This document shows positions 1 through 8,587 of a stretch of DNA of 64,000 nucleotides, in pieces (within the stretch, counting starts at the first letter, position 1; each line of letters begins with the position of its first letter). The notes below the pieces were generated by a model that was given only the letters and a program-made list of their open reading frames with translations, did no database searches and was not told the DNA's origin. The DNA comes from Paraburkholderia phenazinium (GTDB taxonomy: Bacteria > Pseudomonadota > Gammaproteobacteria > Burkholderiales > Burkholderiaceae), in contig NZ_FSRM01000001.1 in NCBI RefSeq assembly GCF_900141745.1, forward strand, positions 682,001 through 746,000, written 5' to 3'. Position numbers and translations under genes: made by a program.

Positions 1-1
1 C

Positions 2-256
2 TTCAACGACGACAAGCCGCTCGAACTGTCGCCACGCGAATTCGCGGTGCTCGAAATGCTGCTGCTGCGTCATGGCCGCGTGGTCAGCAAAGCGCAGTTG
101 CAGGATCACCTGACGCACTTCGGCGGCGATCTCGGCGACACCGCGATCGAAGTCTACGTGCACCGTGTGCGCAAAAAGCTCGAAAACTGCCGTGTCGAAA
201 TCGTCACGGTGCGTGGCTTCGGCTACCTGTTGCAGGAAATCCGTCAGGCCGCATAA
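2..256 (+). CDS. Response regulator, OmpR/PhoB family, C-terminal part (5' end outside window)
   Basis: Only the DNA-binding winged-helix domain is in the window. The frame is open from base 2 and ends at TAA 254-256. Visible features are the linker with LSPREFAVLEMLLLR, the recognition-helix region ending in EVYVHRVRKKL, and the C-terminal hairpin VRGFGYLL, all typical of Trans_reg_C domains. The receiver domain with its phospho-acceptor Asp lies upstream. A sensor kinase follows on the same strand after about 150 bases, so the two are very probably a cognate pair. The TctE-like kinase suggests a TctD/QseB-type regulator, but the regulated genes cannot be told from here. Confidence 0.9.
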   Translation, partial: FNDDKPLELSPREFAVLEMLLLRHGRVVSKAQLQDHLTHFGGDLGDTAIEVYVHRVRKKLENCRVEIVTVRGFGYLLQEIRQAA

Positions 257-408
257 TGGCCATGAAGGTCCAGGGTCGCCATCGCGGCCCGATGACCTGA
301 CGGCGCTGGGCCGGCATGGCGCATCCATCGCGAGGATGCGCGGTTCGCCGTTGCCCAGCGGCTTTCAGCGGCTCACGTGCCGCTCGGCCTCTTTTATCGC
401 GTTCGACC

Positions 409-1914
409 ATGCCCCACCCGGCCGCGAATAGCCTGCGTCGCACGCTGCTGCGCCGCCTTGCCGCTCCCCTCTCCCTGCTCGCTCTGATGAGCGGCCTGAT
501 CGCTTACTGGCTCGCGTGGCAGTACACGCAGCACGTGGTCGACCGGTCGCTGGCGGACCTCGCCACGGCCATCTCCAGACAAATCCAGATTGCTGGCCCG
601 AATGCGAAGGCGACGGTGCCGCCGCTCGCCCAGGCCATGTTCTCCGATCCTATCGAGCACCTGATCTACCGGATCAGCGACGGCGACACTGAAATCGCCG
701 GCGATGCCAAACTGCCGCTGCAGGGCAAAAGCGTGCGCATCATGCACTACGCCTACGTGTTCGAAACGCAGTATCAAGGCGTCACGATGCGGGTTGCGCA
801 GGTACGCGTCGATCAGCCAACGGGCAACCCGATCGTCATCGAGGTGGGGCAGCCGGTCGAGCACCGCATCGAGATCGCCGCCGAATTCCTGGTTGCCATC
901 ATGATGCCGTTGCTGCTGCTGCTGCTCGCCGGCTGGGTAATCGTATGGCGGGTGGTGAACCAGCAGCTCAACCCACTCACCGATCTGGCCGACTCGCTGA
1001 ACCGGCAGACCCACACGTCGCTCGAGCCGGTTGACGAAACCTACGTGCCGGTCGAAATCCGTCCGCTGACGGGTGCACTGAACGCGCTGCTCGACCGCCT
1101 GAAATCCGCACTCGACGCCCAGCGCAAGTTCATCGCTGACGCAGCACATCAGCTGCGCACGCCGCTTACCGCCGTCAAATTGCATGCGGAACAGGCGGCC
1201 ATCGCCCGCGATCCGCAACACACGTTGGCGGCCGTGCGTGAACTGCGCGCCGCTGCGGACCGTGCGGTGCGTCTGTCGAACCAGTTGTTATCGCTGGCGC
1301 GCGCCGAGCCTGGCGAGCAGGCCGCGCGCTTCGTCAACGTCGACATGGCGGCGCTCGCCTTCGACACCGGTGCCGAATGGGTGCCGCGTGCGCTCGCCGT
1401 GCACGTCGACCTCGGTTTCCAGCGTCTGGACGACCCCGCCAACGATCGCCCGCTGATCGCGCGCGGCAACCCGGTGCTGCTGCATGAGGTGATTGCCAAC
1501 CTGCTCGACAACGCGCTGAAGTATGTGCCGCCCTCGCGCTTCGACGGCGGGCGTATCACGGTCACCGTCTCGCAGAGCACCGTCGGCGATGTGCGGATGG
1601 CTGAGATCGTCGTCGAAGATAACGGGCCAGGTGTGCCGCTGGTGCAGCAGGCTGATCTCTTCAAACGGTTTTTCCGCGGCGACGGCCAGAGCGAAAATGG
1701 AGTCGATAGCGGCGCGGGCCTTGGCCTCGCCATCGTTCACGACATCATGGTGCTGCATCACGGCAGCGTGCATTACGAGGATGCACCGGAAGGCGGGGCC
1801 CGCTTTATCGCGCGGATTCCGCTCATTCGCGCCGAAGCAGTGCGCGACACCGAGAACCGGCGCACCAAAAAAATCGGCGCACCAGGCGCCGATCGATCTG
1901 TTATTTCGCAGTAG
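409..1914 (+). CDS. Sensor histidine kinase, TctE/QseC-like
   Basis: A 501-residue inner-membrane kinase. The frame is open further upstream, but the ATG at 409 gives a normal N-terminus with a basic stretch followed by a first membrane span at about residues 17-38. A periplasmic sensor region of about 120 residues follows, then a second span at 160-183 and a HAMP-like linker. The dimerisation box AAHQLRTPLTAVKLHAEQ contains the phospho-acceptor His near 247. The N box (HEVIANLLDNALKY) and G boxes (DNGPGVP, GAGLGLAIVHD) follow. There is no clear Shine-Dalgarno sequence at 409. It presumably phosphorylates the regulator just upstream. The periplasmic domain resembles that of TctE-type kinases, but the ligand is unknown. 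Its last codons overlap a hairpin that fits a terminator for the convergent gene. Confidence 0.9.
   Translation: MPHPAANSLRRTLLRRLAAPLSLLALMSGLIAYWLAWQYTQHVVDRSLADLATAISRQIQIAGPNAKATVPPLAQAMFSDPIEHLIYRISDGDTEIAGDAKLPLQGKSVRIMHYAYVFETQYQGVTMRVAQVRVDQPTGNPIVIEVGQPVEHRIEIAAEFLVAIMMPLLLLLLAGWVIVWRVVNQQLNPLTDLADSLNRQTHTSLEPVDETYVPVEIRPLTGALNALLDRLKSALDAQRKFIADAAHQLRTPLTAVKLHAEQAAIARDPQHTLAAVRELRAAADRAVRLSNQLLSLARAEPGEQAARFVNVDMAALAFDTGAEWVPRALAVHVDLGFQRLDDPANDRPLIARGNPVLLHEVIANLLDNALKYVPPSRFDGGRITVTVSQSTVGDVRMAEIVVEDNGPGVPLVQQADLFKRFFRGDGQSENGVDSGAGLGLAIVHDIMVLHHGSVHYEDAPEGGARFIARIPLIRAEAVRDTENRRTKKIGAPGADRSVISQ
1867..1893 (-). terminator. Rho-independent terminator for the SET-domain gene
   Basis: Read on the minus strand, an ATCGGCGC-type stem with a 5-base loop is followed by seven T. 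It lies about 80 bases beyond the stop of the minus-strand SET gene, inside the last codons of the convergent kinase gene. Confidence 0.55.
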
Positions 1915-1971
1915 TTTTCTCGCCCTGGATGGCCGCGCCATGGCCGGCCATCCAAAGACTGTGCGCGGGCA

Positions 1972-2454
1972 TTACTTCTTCTTTTTCTTGCCCTTCTTGT
2001 CGCTCTTTTCCGGCGGCGCCAGCATGGTGCCACGGCATTTTCGCGCGCCGCACCGGCACTCGTACTCCTTCTGCAGCTTCTTGGTCTGACGTGCGTCGAT
2101 CACGAGGCCGTAGTCGTAGAACAGTTCTTCGTCGGCCTCGATGTCGCGCAGCGCGTGAACGTACACGTGCCCGTCGATTTCTTCGGCTTCGCAGTTCGGC
2201 GCGCACGAGTGGTTGATCCAGCGCGCGCTATTGCCGTCCACCTTGCCGTCGATGACGCCCCCGCCATCCAGCGCGAAGTAAAACGTATGGTTCGGCTCTT
2301 TCGGATTGTGTGGATGACGTCGCAAAGCTTCTTTCCACGAGATCCGCTCGCCCTTGTATTCGATCAGGCGCTCGCCGGCCGCAATCGGTTCGACCGCAAA
2401 CACGCCTTTGCCATGCACTCCAGAACGGCGCACGGCGATCCTGCGTGAACTCAT
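1972..2454 (-). CDS. SET-domain protein (putative protein-lysine methyltransferase)
   Basis: A 160-residue, stand-alone SET domain. The ATG at 2454 was chosen because AAGGA sits 8 bases upstream and the protein then begins directly at the SET fold (HGKGVFAVEPIAAGERL). Visible family motifs are the pseudoknot NHSC element (RWINHSCAPNC, about residues 85-95), ELFYDYG, and a post-SET cysteine group ECRCGARKCRG that would bind zinc with the NHSC cysteine. SET enzymes transfer a methyl group from S-adenosylmethionine to lysine. The bacterial substrate is not known from sequence. The C-terminal tail is strongly basic (KKGKKKKK), as if it binds nucleic acid or an acidic partner. The gene is monocistronic, convergent with the kinase gene. 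Confidence 0.88.
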   Translation of the reverse strand: MSSRRIAVRRSGVHGKGVFAVEPIAAGERLIEYKGERISWKEALRRHPHNPKEPNHTFYFALDGGGVIDGKVDGNSARWINHSCAPNCEAEEIDGHVYVHALRDIEADEELFYDYGLVIDARQTKKLQKEYECRCGARKCRGTMLAPPEKSDKKGKKKKK

Positions 2455-2550
2455 TGAATGAATCCTTGTGAAGAACTTGAGGTGAACATCCCGGCTTTCG
2501 TCAGCACCGGCGACACGCCAGCAGCCGGATTTTCCGACGCGAATAGCAAA

Positions 2551-2570
2551 CGCGGCGCCATGCAGGCGCC
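2551..2570 (-). terminator. GC-rich hairpin downstream of the flavin oxidoreductase
   Basis: Stem GCGGCGCC/GGCGCCGC about 100 bases beyond the stop at 2675. On the minus strand only a short T run follows, so it is a weak intrinsic terminator at best. Confidence 0.35.
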
Positions 2571-2674
2571 GCGTCATCTTGCAACGCACTTGCGTCACAT
2601 CCGGCATCGTACACGCTTGCTATGGCTTCCTTCAACCGTCAAACAAGCATCAGCATGTTGTGCCGGCGACAGAT

Positions 2675-3787
2675 CTAACGCTGTCCGAACGAAATCTCAC
2701 CAAACAGCGCTTTCTGATCGCGCGGTTGCGAGCGCCAGTATTGCGGCGGCGCTTCGACTGTCGCGCCCAGTTGGGCGGCGGCATGCCACGGCCAGCGCGG
2801 GTTGTAGAGCAGTCCGCGAGCCAATGCGATCAGGTCTGCGTCACCTTCTTCGATCAGTTGCTCGGCGTGCAGCGGATCGGTGATGAGACCCACTGCGATC
2901 GTGGGGAGGCCCGTAGCCTGCTTCACCGCGCGCGCGAACGGAACCTGATAACCCGGTTCGAGCGGGATCTTCTGCAACGGCGAGACGCCTCCTGACGACA
3001 CGTCGATCCAGTCGCAACCGCGCTTTTTCAACTCCTGCGCGAAGGCGATCGTGTCATCGAGACTCCAGCCGCCTTCGACCCAGTCGGTTGCGGAAACCCG
3101 CACGCCGACCGGCTTGTCGGCCGGAAACGCGGCACGCACGATTTCGAATATCTCCAGCGGAAAGCGCATGCGGTTTTCACGCGAACCGCCATATTCGTCC
3201 TGTCGTTGATTGGCGATCGGCGACAGGAACTGATGCAGCAGATAGCCGTGTGCGCCATGCACTTCCAGCGCGTCGATACCAAGACGCGCTGCGCGTCGGG
3301 CCGATGCCGCAAACGCCTCGCGAATGCGGTTGAGACCCGGCGTATCGAGCGCGAGCGGCGGTTCCTCGCCTGCTTTGTGCGGCAGCGAAGACGGTGCGTG
3401 GGGCAACCACCCGCCCTCGGCAACCGGAATCAGCTGACCGCCGTCCCATGGCGTGTGGCTCGAGGCCTTGCGCCCGGCGTGCGCGAGTTGCATCGCGACC
3501 GGGATCGAGGAGTGTTTGCGGATAGCTGCAAGCACCGGCACGAGTGCGGCTTCGGTCGCGTCGTCCCAGAGGCCGAGATCGCCCGGGGTGATGCGGCCAT
3601 CGGGTTCGACCGCCGTGGCCTCGACGCACAGCATGCCTGCGCCCGATAACGCCATGCTGCCCAGATGGATCATGTGCCATGCGGTCGCCTCGCCGCGCTC
3701 GGCGGAGTATTGACACATTGGCGACACAACAATGCGATTAGCAAGTGTCACGCTACGCAGCGTGAGCGGAGAGAAAAGCGCGCTCAT
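2675..3787 (-). CDS. NADH:flavin oxidoreductase, old yellow enzyme family (YqjM/NamA class)
   Basis: A 370-residue TIM-barrel FMN protein covering the full family length. The N-terminal motif SPMCQYSAERG carries the Cys and Tyr characteristic of the YqjM (class III) group. AMQLAHAGRK holds flavin contacts. EVHGAHGYLLHQFLSP carries the His pair that positions the substrate carbonyl, and a phosphate-binding segment (IAVGLI...ARGLLYNP) follows. Such enzymes reduce activated C=C bonds, for example in enals or enones, with NAD(P)H. The physiological substrate is unknown. The ATG at 3787 gives the usual N-terminus (LFSPLTLRSVTLANRIVVSP). It stands alone, upstream of the SET gene and on the same strand. 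Confidence 0.93.
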   Translation of the reverse strand: MSALFSPLTLRSVTLANRIVVSPMCQYSAERGEATAWHMIHLGSMALSGAGMLCVEATAVEPDGRITPGDLGLWDDATEAALVPVLAAIRKHSSIPVAMQLAHAGRKASSHTPWDGGQLIPVAEGGWLPHAPSSLPHKAGEEPPLALDTPGLNRIREAFAASARRAARLGIDALEVHGAHGYLLHQFLSPIANQRQDEYGGSRENRMRFPLEIFEIVRAAFPADKPVGVRVSATDWVEGGWSLDDTIAFAQELKKRGCDWIDVSSGGVSPLQKIPLEPGYQVPFARAVKQATGLPTIAVGLITDPLHAEQLIEEGDADLIALARGLLYNPRWPWHAAAQLGATVEAPPQYWRSQPRDQKALFGEISFGQR

Positions 3788-3921
3788 GGATTACGCCTTT
3801 GGGATTGCGGAAGAGCGAATGAGGATAGCACCGTGCCCGATTCGTTGCTGGACAGCAGTACGTATCCATCAGCCGCGGCACCCGATGCCCGGCCGCTATT
3901 GCGCCTGGCACTACGTACGGT

Positions 3922-4635
3922 TTATGCCTTCTTCTCGACCTGATCGAGCCACTCGCCGAACATCAGGCGCGCGCCCTCTTCCAGGCGCGGACCCAACCGG
4001 GCGGTATCGGCACGGAGTTCACGCACATCGATGCCTTCAGAGGCGATTTCCCCGGCATTGCCGATCAGCCAGGGCTCGAAACGGTCGGCCCGGATTTCCG
4101 GGTGGCATTGCAGGCCGAGCACATGTTTGCCCCAGCTGAACGCCTGGTTTTCGCAGGCGACTGTGGACGCAAGGTGCGTCGCGCCTGCGGGCAGGTCGAA
4201 AGTATCGCCGTGCCAATGAAGCATGGAGGTCAGTGCGCCGTCCAGATGCCGAAGCGGCGACGCGCGTCCGGCTTCCGTCAGCGTGAGCGGCGTCCAGCCA
4301 AGTTCGGTCTGAGGTGCGCGGTATACCCGCGCGCCGAGTGCGCGTGCAATCAGTTGCGCGCCAAGGCAAATGCCGAGGGTCGGCAAACCTGCCGCGATAC
4401 GCTTTTCGATCATCGACAACAGCGGCGTAATGGTCGGATAGCGCGCATCGTCAATGGCGCTGATCGGGCCGCCGAGAATGACCATCAGCGAAGGCGCAAC
4501 AGGATCCGGCGCCTCGATGCGGGCAAATCCGACATCGAGATAACGCACCGGCCGGCTGCGCTCGCCCAGCACCAGTTCGAGACTGCCCAGATCTTCGAAG
4601 TGGACATGGCGAATAGCCAGAACTTCGTGATTCAT
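3922..4635 (-). CDS. Class I glutamine amidotransferase-like protein
   Basis: A 237-residue single-domain protein. LGICLGAQLIARALGA at about residues 85-100 holds the nucleophile Cys, and LGLQCHPEIRAD holds the catalytic His and Glu of the triad. Stand-alone members of this family (the YfeJ and GMP-synthase-like group) release ammonia from glutamine or cleave gamma-glutamyl bonds. No synthetase partner lies next to it, so the acceptor is unknown. The ATG at 4635 was preferred over an in-frame GTG at 4641 because a GAGGGTGAGA purine stretch sits at normal spacing from it. The C-terminus ends in a region typical of the family (LMFGEWLDQVE). Confidence 0.88.
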   Translation of the reverse strand: MNHEVLAIRHVHFEDLGSLELVLGERSRPVRYLDVGFARIEAPDPVAPSLMVILGGPISAIDDARYPTITPLLSMIEKRIAAGLPTLGICLGAQLIARALGARVYRAPQTELGWTPLTLTEAGRASPLRHLDGALTSMLHWHGDTFDLPAGATHLASTVACENQAFSWGKHVLGLQCHPEIRADRFEPWLIGNAGEIASEGIDVRELRADTARLGPRLEEGARLMFGEWLDQVEKKA

Positions 4636-4685
4636 CGGCACATCTCACCCTCAGTTTGAACAAAAAATAAGTCGTCCGACGGCAC

Positions 4686-4731
4686 AAAACCGGCCAGGCA
4701 GGCCGCGTCGAGCGGCTGCCATGACCGGTTT
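4686..4731 (-). terminator. Long hairpin, probable terminator of the MarR gene
   Basis: Outer arms AAACCGG/CCGGTTT enclose an inner GGCAGGCCGC/GCGGCTGCC stem. On the minus strand it is followed by TTTTGTG, just beyond the MarR stop at 4753. Confidence 0.5.
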
Positions 4732-4752
4732 CGCCTTACAGCAGACCCCGCG

Positions 4753-5391
4753 TTACTGCGCGTAGATCTTCCAGATCTTCTTCTGGGTCGCGACGTCAGC
4801 CGTTTCGTGAACGGAGCAATCCAGGCGCACTTCCGTATCCGACATGTTCAGGTCGAGCAGCTTGCAATGATGCGGCGTCTTCTTCGCATTCTTGCTCGGC
4901 TCGAAGTGCGTACACGTCAGACACATGCGGTGCGGCGGGATGTCGTCCTGCTCTTCGAGCTGACGAACCGTCTTCAGCAAGGTGCGGTAGAACAGCGCCT
5001 GCTCGTCGTCACGCAGTGTACCGACTGCCTTCGACAGGAAGTCCGGCCATTGCGCAGCGCGCTTGGCTGCCGTGCGGCCACGAGCCGTCAGACGTACCGC
5101 GAGGGCGCGGCCGTCGTCGAGCGCACGGCGCTTTTCGACCAGTCCCTTGCTTTCCAAAGTGCTGACTGCGTCGCTTGTGGTCGCGGCCGTCAAAGCCGTT
5201 TCACGTGCGATCTCGCCCAGACGCATCGGACCCTTGCGTTGCATCAGCAACACCAGAATCTCGCCCTGGGTCGGCGTCAGTCCCGCGCCTTCGGCCCACT
5301 CCCATGCCTGGCTTCGCATGGCCGTGCTCAGTCGCAATAGGCTGTGGGTAACTCGCCCGGTTGCCTGCTCTCCGTATACGCCTTCGCTCAT
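4753..5391 (-). CDS. MarR-family regulator with C-terminal Cys-rich domain
   Basis: 212 residues from the ATG at 5391; an in-frame extension upstream to 5505 lacks family similarity. Residues about 15-150 form a MarR winged helix (LTPTQGEILVLLMQ, LGEIARETALTAATTSDAVSTL, LVEKRRALDDGRA). A second region of about 55 residues follows that ordinary MarR proteins lack. It contains CLTCTHFE (two Cys near 155 and 158), HHC near 175 and a further Cys near 189. This spacing suggests a bound metal or Fe-S centre, so the protein may sense redox, metal or oxygen state. That is inference. It sits divergently next to the left candidate origin arm, which forms its upstream region. Confidence 0.85.
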   Translation of the reverse strand: MSEGVYGEQATGRVTHSLLRLSTAMRSQAWEWAEGAGLTPTQGEILVLLMQRKGPMRLGEIARETALTAATTSDAVSTLESKGLVEKRRALDDGRALAVRLTARGRTAAKRAAQWPDFLSKAVGTLRDDEQALFYRTLLKTVRQLEEQDDIPPHRMCLTCTHFEPSKNAKKTPHHCKLLDLNMSDTEVRLDCSVHETADVATQKKIWKIYAQ

Positions 5392-5668
5392 AATCTTTCG
5401 TTGGTTATTGACAGCATGCCGCTGTTTAGCTGGCCGTCGGGTGCCAAACACGCCGGCAGCCTGTGTGGGGGCAGCCTCGCCCGAACCACGGACGGACTGA
5501 ATCAACTATCTCGAAAATGTACCGCTTCGTACGCCATTGCTGGCAAACGCTACAACACTTTTTTGCTATCTCCAACACAGTCGCCTCCCTGAAACCGGTC
5601 TGCGACTCCACCATGCCGAAGCAGCGAAAACGACATTCTATGCGAGAGCGGCCAATCGTACAGCTAAG

Positions 5669-5692
5669 TTATTCACGCTCACCTGTGGATAA
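5669..5692. promoter_or_regulatory. Pair of convergent DnaA boxes
   Basis: TTATTCACG at 5669-5677 (one mismatch from the TTWTNCACA consensus, on the plus strand) faces TGTGGATAA at 5684-5692 (a perfect box on the minus strand), 6 bases apart. Confidence 0.65.
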
Positions 5693-5851
5693 CCACCGAA
5701 AAAGGCCCGGGACTGCCTGTGCACCGATTCTTGACAAGCCTTTCGTCCCCTCTGCGCCCGCAAAGTTATCCGGACTTTCCACCCTGGATCCTCGTCCGAA
5801 CCGCGCAGTTATCATTAACGCATGACTTTGACTTTTCAGGGAATTATTCAG

Positions 5852-5907
5852 TTGTCCACAGGCCGGTGTCATGCTTGTTAACTACTACTACGTATGTATA
5901 CGTAAAC
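5852..5907 (+). other. Candidate origin unwinding element, left arm (DnaA box, spacer, DnaA-trio-like triplets)
   Basis: A TTGTCCACA box at 5852-5860 is followed by a 13-base, GC-containing spacer, CTTGTTAACT from 5874, and ACT ACT ACT ACG triplets at 5881-5892. TATGTATACG and GTAAAC end at 5907, after which the sequence becomes A-rich. A near copy lies in inverted orientation at 9065-9122 with the same 13-base spacer. The order box, GC cluster, triplet repeats and AT-rich DNA is that of the basal unwinding system described for bacterial oriC. The assignment is inference from pattern. Confidence 0.65.
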
Positions 5908-6012
5908 TTTGGAAATCTCTAAGGAACACTTACTGGAATCAGGACGACGAAAAAAATTCGCAAAAAATTCTCCGTCTGCAGATTCCAGCCGGGCATCGCC
6001 GACCTTATTCGC

Positions 6013-7128
6013 TTACGCGCGCCACTGCAAACATTGTTGCCGAACCGCCTCATGCAACGATTTTTCATGTTCGAAGACCGTGCGTAACCAGGTTGCATCG
6101 TTGACCTGACCACGCGCGATCGAAGCGACTTCGGCCAGCGCTTTCCCCGAGCCGAGCGCCTCGGCATGCGGCGCGATCCGATCCAGTGTCTCGAGAATGT
6201 CTTCTGAAATCGTTTTACGCTCGCCGGTCTGCGGATCGATACAGGTTCCCTCCAGTCCAAAGCGGCACGCTTCGAAACGATTAAATGTGTAGACAAGGTA
6301 ATCGTCTTCCTTCGGCGTCAGCGGTTTATCGAGCAGCAGATGACGCGCAAGGGTCTGGATGTAGCAGGCAATCGCCGCGGCCCGGTCGACCGACAGCGGC
6401 GTATCCATCACCCGCACCTCGATCGTGCCGAAGCCCGGCTTCGGACGAATGTCCCAGTAAAAATCCTTCATGCTGTTTACGACACCCGTGTGAACCATCT
6501 TCGAAAAGTACTCTTCGAAGCTGTCCCACGTCAGCATGAACGGCGCGCGGCCTGACAGCGGAAAGGCAAAAACCGAATTCAGACGCGCCGAATGAAAGCC
6601 GGTATCGACGCCTTGCACGAACGGCGACGATGCCGAAAGCGCGATGAAGTGTGGAATAAAACGCGACATCGAGTGTAGGAGAAACAGCGCGCTGTCCGAA
6701 TTCGGACAACCGATATGCACGTGCTGGCCGAACACGGTGAACTGCTTGGCGAGGTAGCCATACAACTCGGAAAGGTACTGAAAGCGAGGCGTGTCGACGA
6801 TCTGCCTGTCGCTCCATTGCTGGAAAGCGTGGGTGCCCCCGCCGCACAAGCCAACGTTCAGATGATCGGCGGCGCTGACCAGCGTGTCGCGGATCGTGCG
6901 CAGATCGGTCAACGCCTGCTCATGCGACGTGCAGATGCCGGTCGAGAGTTCGATCATGCTTTCGGTGATCTCCGGCGTGATGTTGCCGGGGATTTTTTCA
7001 TCCTTGATGAGCCGCAACAGATCGGAAGCAGCTTTGGTCAGATCATAGTCATGAGTATTGACGATCTGCATCTCGAGTTCGATACCGAAGGTGAACGGTT
7101 GCGAATCGACGAAGCGTTCGAGTGACAT
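6013..7128 (-). CDS. Carboxylate-amine ligase, YbdK family (glutamate-cysteine ligase type 2)
   Basis: 371 residues, matching the usual YbdK length. The ATG at 7128 has AGGGGA upstream and starts right at the fold ([13 protein letters not shown]). Visible features are the metal-binding acidic motif GIELE near residue 15, the GQHVHIGCP motif near 135-143, and [12 protein letters not shown]. Known YbdK enzymes are ATP-dependent and form gamma-glutamyl-type amide bonds with weak glutamate-cysteine ligase activity. Their true substrate is uncertain. A separate class I gshA is present at 32378-33994, so this protein is not expected to be the main glutathione enzyme. It lies between the two candidate origin arms. 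Confidence 0.87.
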   Translation of the reverse strand: MSLERFVDSQPFTFGIELEMQIVNTHDYDLTKAASDLLRLIKDEKIPGNITPEITESMIELSTGICTSHEQALTDLRTIRDTLVSAADHLNVGLCGGGTHAFQQWSDRQIVDTPRFQYLSELYGYLAKQFTVFGQHVHIGCPNSDSALFLLHSMSRFIPHFIALSASSPFVQGVDTGFHSARLNSVFAFPLSGRAPFMLTWDSFEEYFSKMVHTGVVNSMKDFYWDIRPKPGFGTIEVRVMDTPLSVDRAAAIACYIQTLARHLLLDKPLTPKEDDYLVYTFNRFEACRFGLEGTCIDPQTGERKTISEDILETLDRIAPHAEALGSGKALAEVASIARGQVNDATWLRTVFEHEKSLHEAVRQQCLQWRA

Positions 7129-7268
7129 GGCGTCCCCTGATTCAAGTCCGCGGGACAGACTAAACCTGCCCCGCCGTTTCAATGTTCAATGTCGCATATG
7201 CATGCAGAAATGCGGCGCACAGCATTGCGGCGCGCAGCTTGCGCGCAACACGGCAGCGGGCGAGCCGC

Positions 7269-8471
7269 TCATTCCCGCCGTTCGCCCACTAGCGCAAGTG
7301 AGCGATACACGAGCCACGGTCCCACAATCTGTAGTACAACGATCGAACACATCATGATCGCGCGCAAGGCGGGATCCAGATTTGGATAGAGGCTGTAGGT
7401 ATCGTCAACCAGCAGATAGGCGAGCGCGGACATCGGCGAAAGCGAAAGTCCAAGCGCAACACCCTGCTTCCAGTTCAATCCGCTCGGTTTCGCGAAGGCG
7501 AGCACGCCAACCAGTTTGCCAACAAGGCGCGCAAGGATCAGTCCAAGTGCCGCGAGTCCGCCAATGCCGATGTCTTTCCATTCGAACGACGTCAACGTCA
7601 GCACGAAAAGAATCACGGTCAGCAACCAGCCCGCAGTGCCGAAATGCTGCGGCCAAAGCTGCGGCCGCGCTTCCATGTTCTTCACGATGATGCCGGCGGC
7701 GAGCAGACTGAGAATGGTCGAAAGCTTGAACAGATGTGCGATCGCAATGGCCAGCAGCACAAGTCCGAACAATGCGACGAAAGAATGCTCGTCCTGCATG
7801 TTCATACGGCGATAGAAAAAGATGCAGGTGCGTGCGAGCGCAAACGCGAGAACCAGTGAGCCGATCAACAGGTAAAGCGGTTGCAGGATCGTGGCGAATG
7901 CGTTGCCGTAGGTTTCCTGATGCAACCATCCTGACACAAGTTTTTCGATCACAACCGCGTACATGCTGTTGAGCGCTGTCAAAGTCAACAAACGCTGCGT
8001 GACCTGCCCTTCTGCACGCAACTCTGTTTTCAGCTGGATCACCATGGCTGGCGAAGTGGCCATCGCGATCGCCGCGAGCACCAGGGCAACGATTAGCTGG
8101 ACATGAAGAAACAGCAGCACTGGCAACACCAGCACGAACGTCAGTGTCGATTCCGCGATGCTCGAGAGAATCAACCAGGGGTTCCGCCGGATCCAGCGCA
8201 AGTCGAGCCGGCTGCCGAGTTCGAACAGCAAAAGGCCGAGCGCGACATCGAGTAAGGGTCGGGCAGCTTTCGCCGAAACGGTATCGATCACACCGAAGCC
8301 TGCGGCACCTGCCACCAGACCAATAACGGCGTAACCGGAAATGCGTGGCAAGCGCCACGCGCGATAGCAGAGTTCGCCGCACAAACCAGCGGCGAGCAAT
8401 GCGAGCCCTGCCCAGAAAATGGCATCAGGTGAGAGCGGCCAGCCGGGGAAGAATGAAAACGCCGACTTCAT
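7269..8471 (-). CDS. Cation:proton antiporter, CPA2 (KefB-like) membrane domain only
   Basis: A 400-residue integral membrane protein with about 11-12 hydrophobic spans and no cytosolic TrkA-N domain. Family signs are the repeated FWAGLALLAAGLCGE-type helices, the conserved LLDVALGLLLFELGSRLDLRW segment, and ATSPAMVIQLKTELRAEG in the ion-path region. It would exchange K+ or Na+ for H+ across the inner membrane. Ion specificity cannot be read from sequence. An AAGGAGA ribosome site lies about 10 bases before the ATG at 8471. With the YbdK gene it forms the gene pair enclosed by the inverted origin-like arms, and 140 bases separate the two. Confidence 0.85.
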   Translation of the reverse strand: MKSAFSFFPGWPLSPDAIFWAGLALLAAGLCGELCYRAWRLPRISGYAVIGLVAGAAGFGVIDTVSAKAARPLLDVALGLLLFELGSRLDLRWIRRNPWLILSSIAESTLTFVLVLPVLLFLHVQLIVALVLAAIAMATSPAMVIQLKTELRAEGQVTQRLLTLTALNSMYAVVIEKLVSGWLHQETYGNAFATILQPLYLLIGSLVLAFALARTCIFFYRRMNMQDEHSFVALFGLVLLAIAIAHLFKLSTILSLLAAGIIVKNMEARPQLWPQHFGTAGWLLTVILFVLTLTSFEWKDIGIGGLAALGLILARLVGKLVGVLAFAKPSGLNWKQGVALGLSLSPMSALAYLLVDDTYSLYPNLDPALRAIMMCSIVVLQIVGPWLVYRSLALVGERRE

Positions 8472-8497
8472 CTTGGTGGGTTCTCCTTTGTCGATCC

Positions 8498-8532
8498 GAG
8501 TAAGCGCTTTAGCGCTTACTCGAGTCCCATGC
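8498..8532 (-). repeat. Dispersed hairpin repeat, copy 1
   Basis: On the minus strand it reads GCATGGGAC, then TCGAGTAAGCGC, then TAAAGCGC, and continues so that GAGTAAGCGC and GCGCTTACTC form a perfect hairpin. Two further copies in this window (8558-8587 and 30078-30107) share the GCATGGGA head and the AAGCGC core. Confidence 0.7.
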
Positions 8533-8557
8533 AGTTTTATCGCGGTCGACTGGGGCT

Positions 8558-8587
8558 GGCGCTTTAGCGCCTACTCCAATCCCATGC
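8558..8587 (-). repeat. Dispersed hairpin repeat, copy 2
   Basis: On the minus strand: GCATGGGAT, TGGAGTAGGCGC, TAAAGCGCC. Same design as the copy at 8498-8532, 26 bases away, with compensating changes in the stem (GGCGC/GCGCC). Confidence 0.7.

Larger units (their letters stand above)
5392..6012. other. Intergenic region with DnaA boxes and an AT-rich tract (left half of candidate oriC)
   Basis: A 621-base stretch with no convincing gene, upstream of the MarR gene and downstream of the ligase gene. It holds a TTATTCACG box at 5669-5677, a perfect DnaA box (TGTGGATAA) at 5684-5692, a TTGTCCACA box at 5852-5860, the origin-like element at 5852-5907, and A-rich tracts around 5948-5972. GC content is visibly lower in 5870-5975 than in the surrounding genes. 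Confidence 0.7.
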
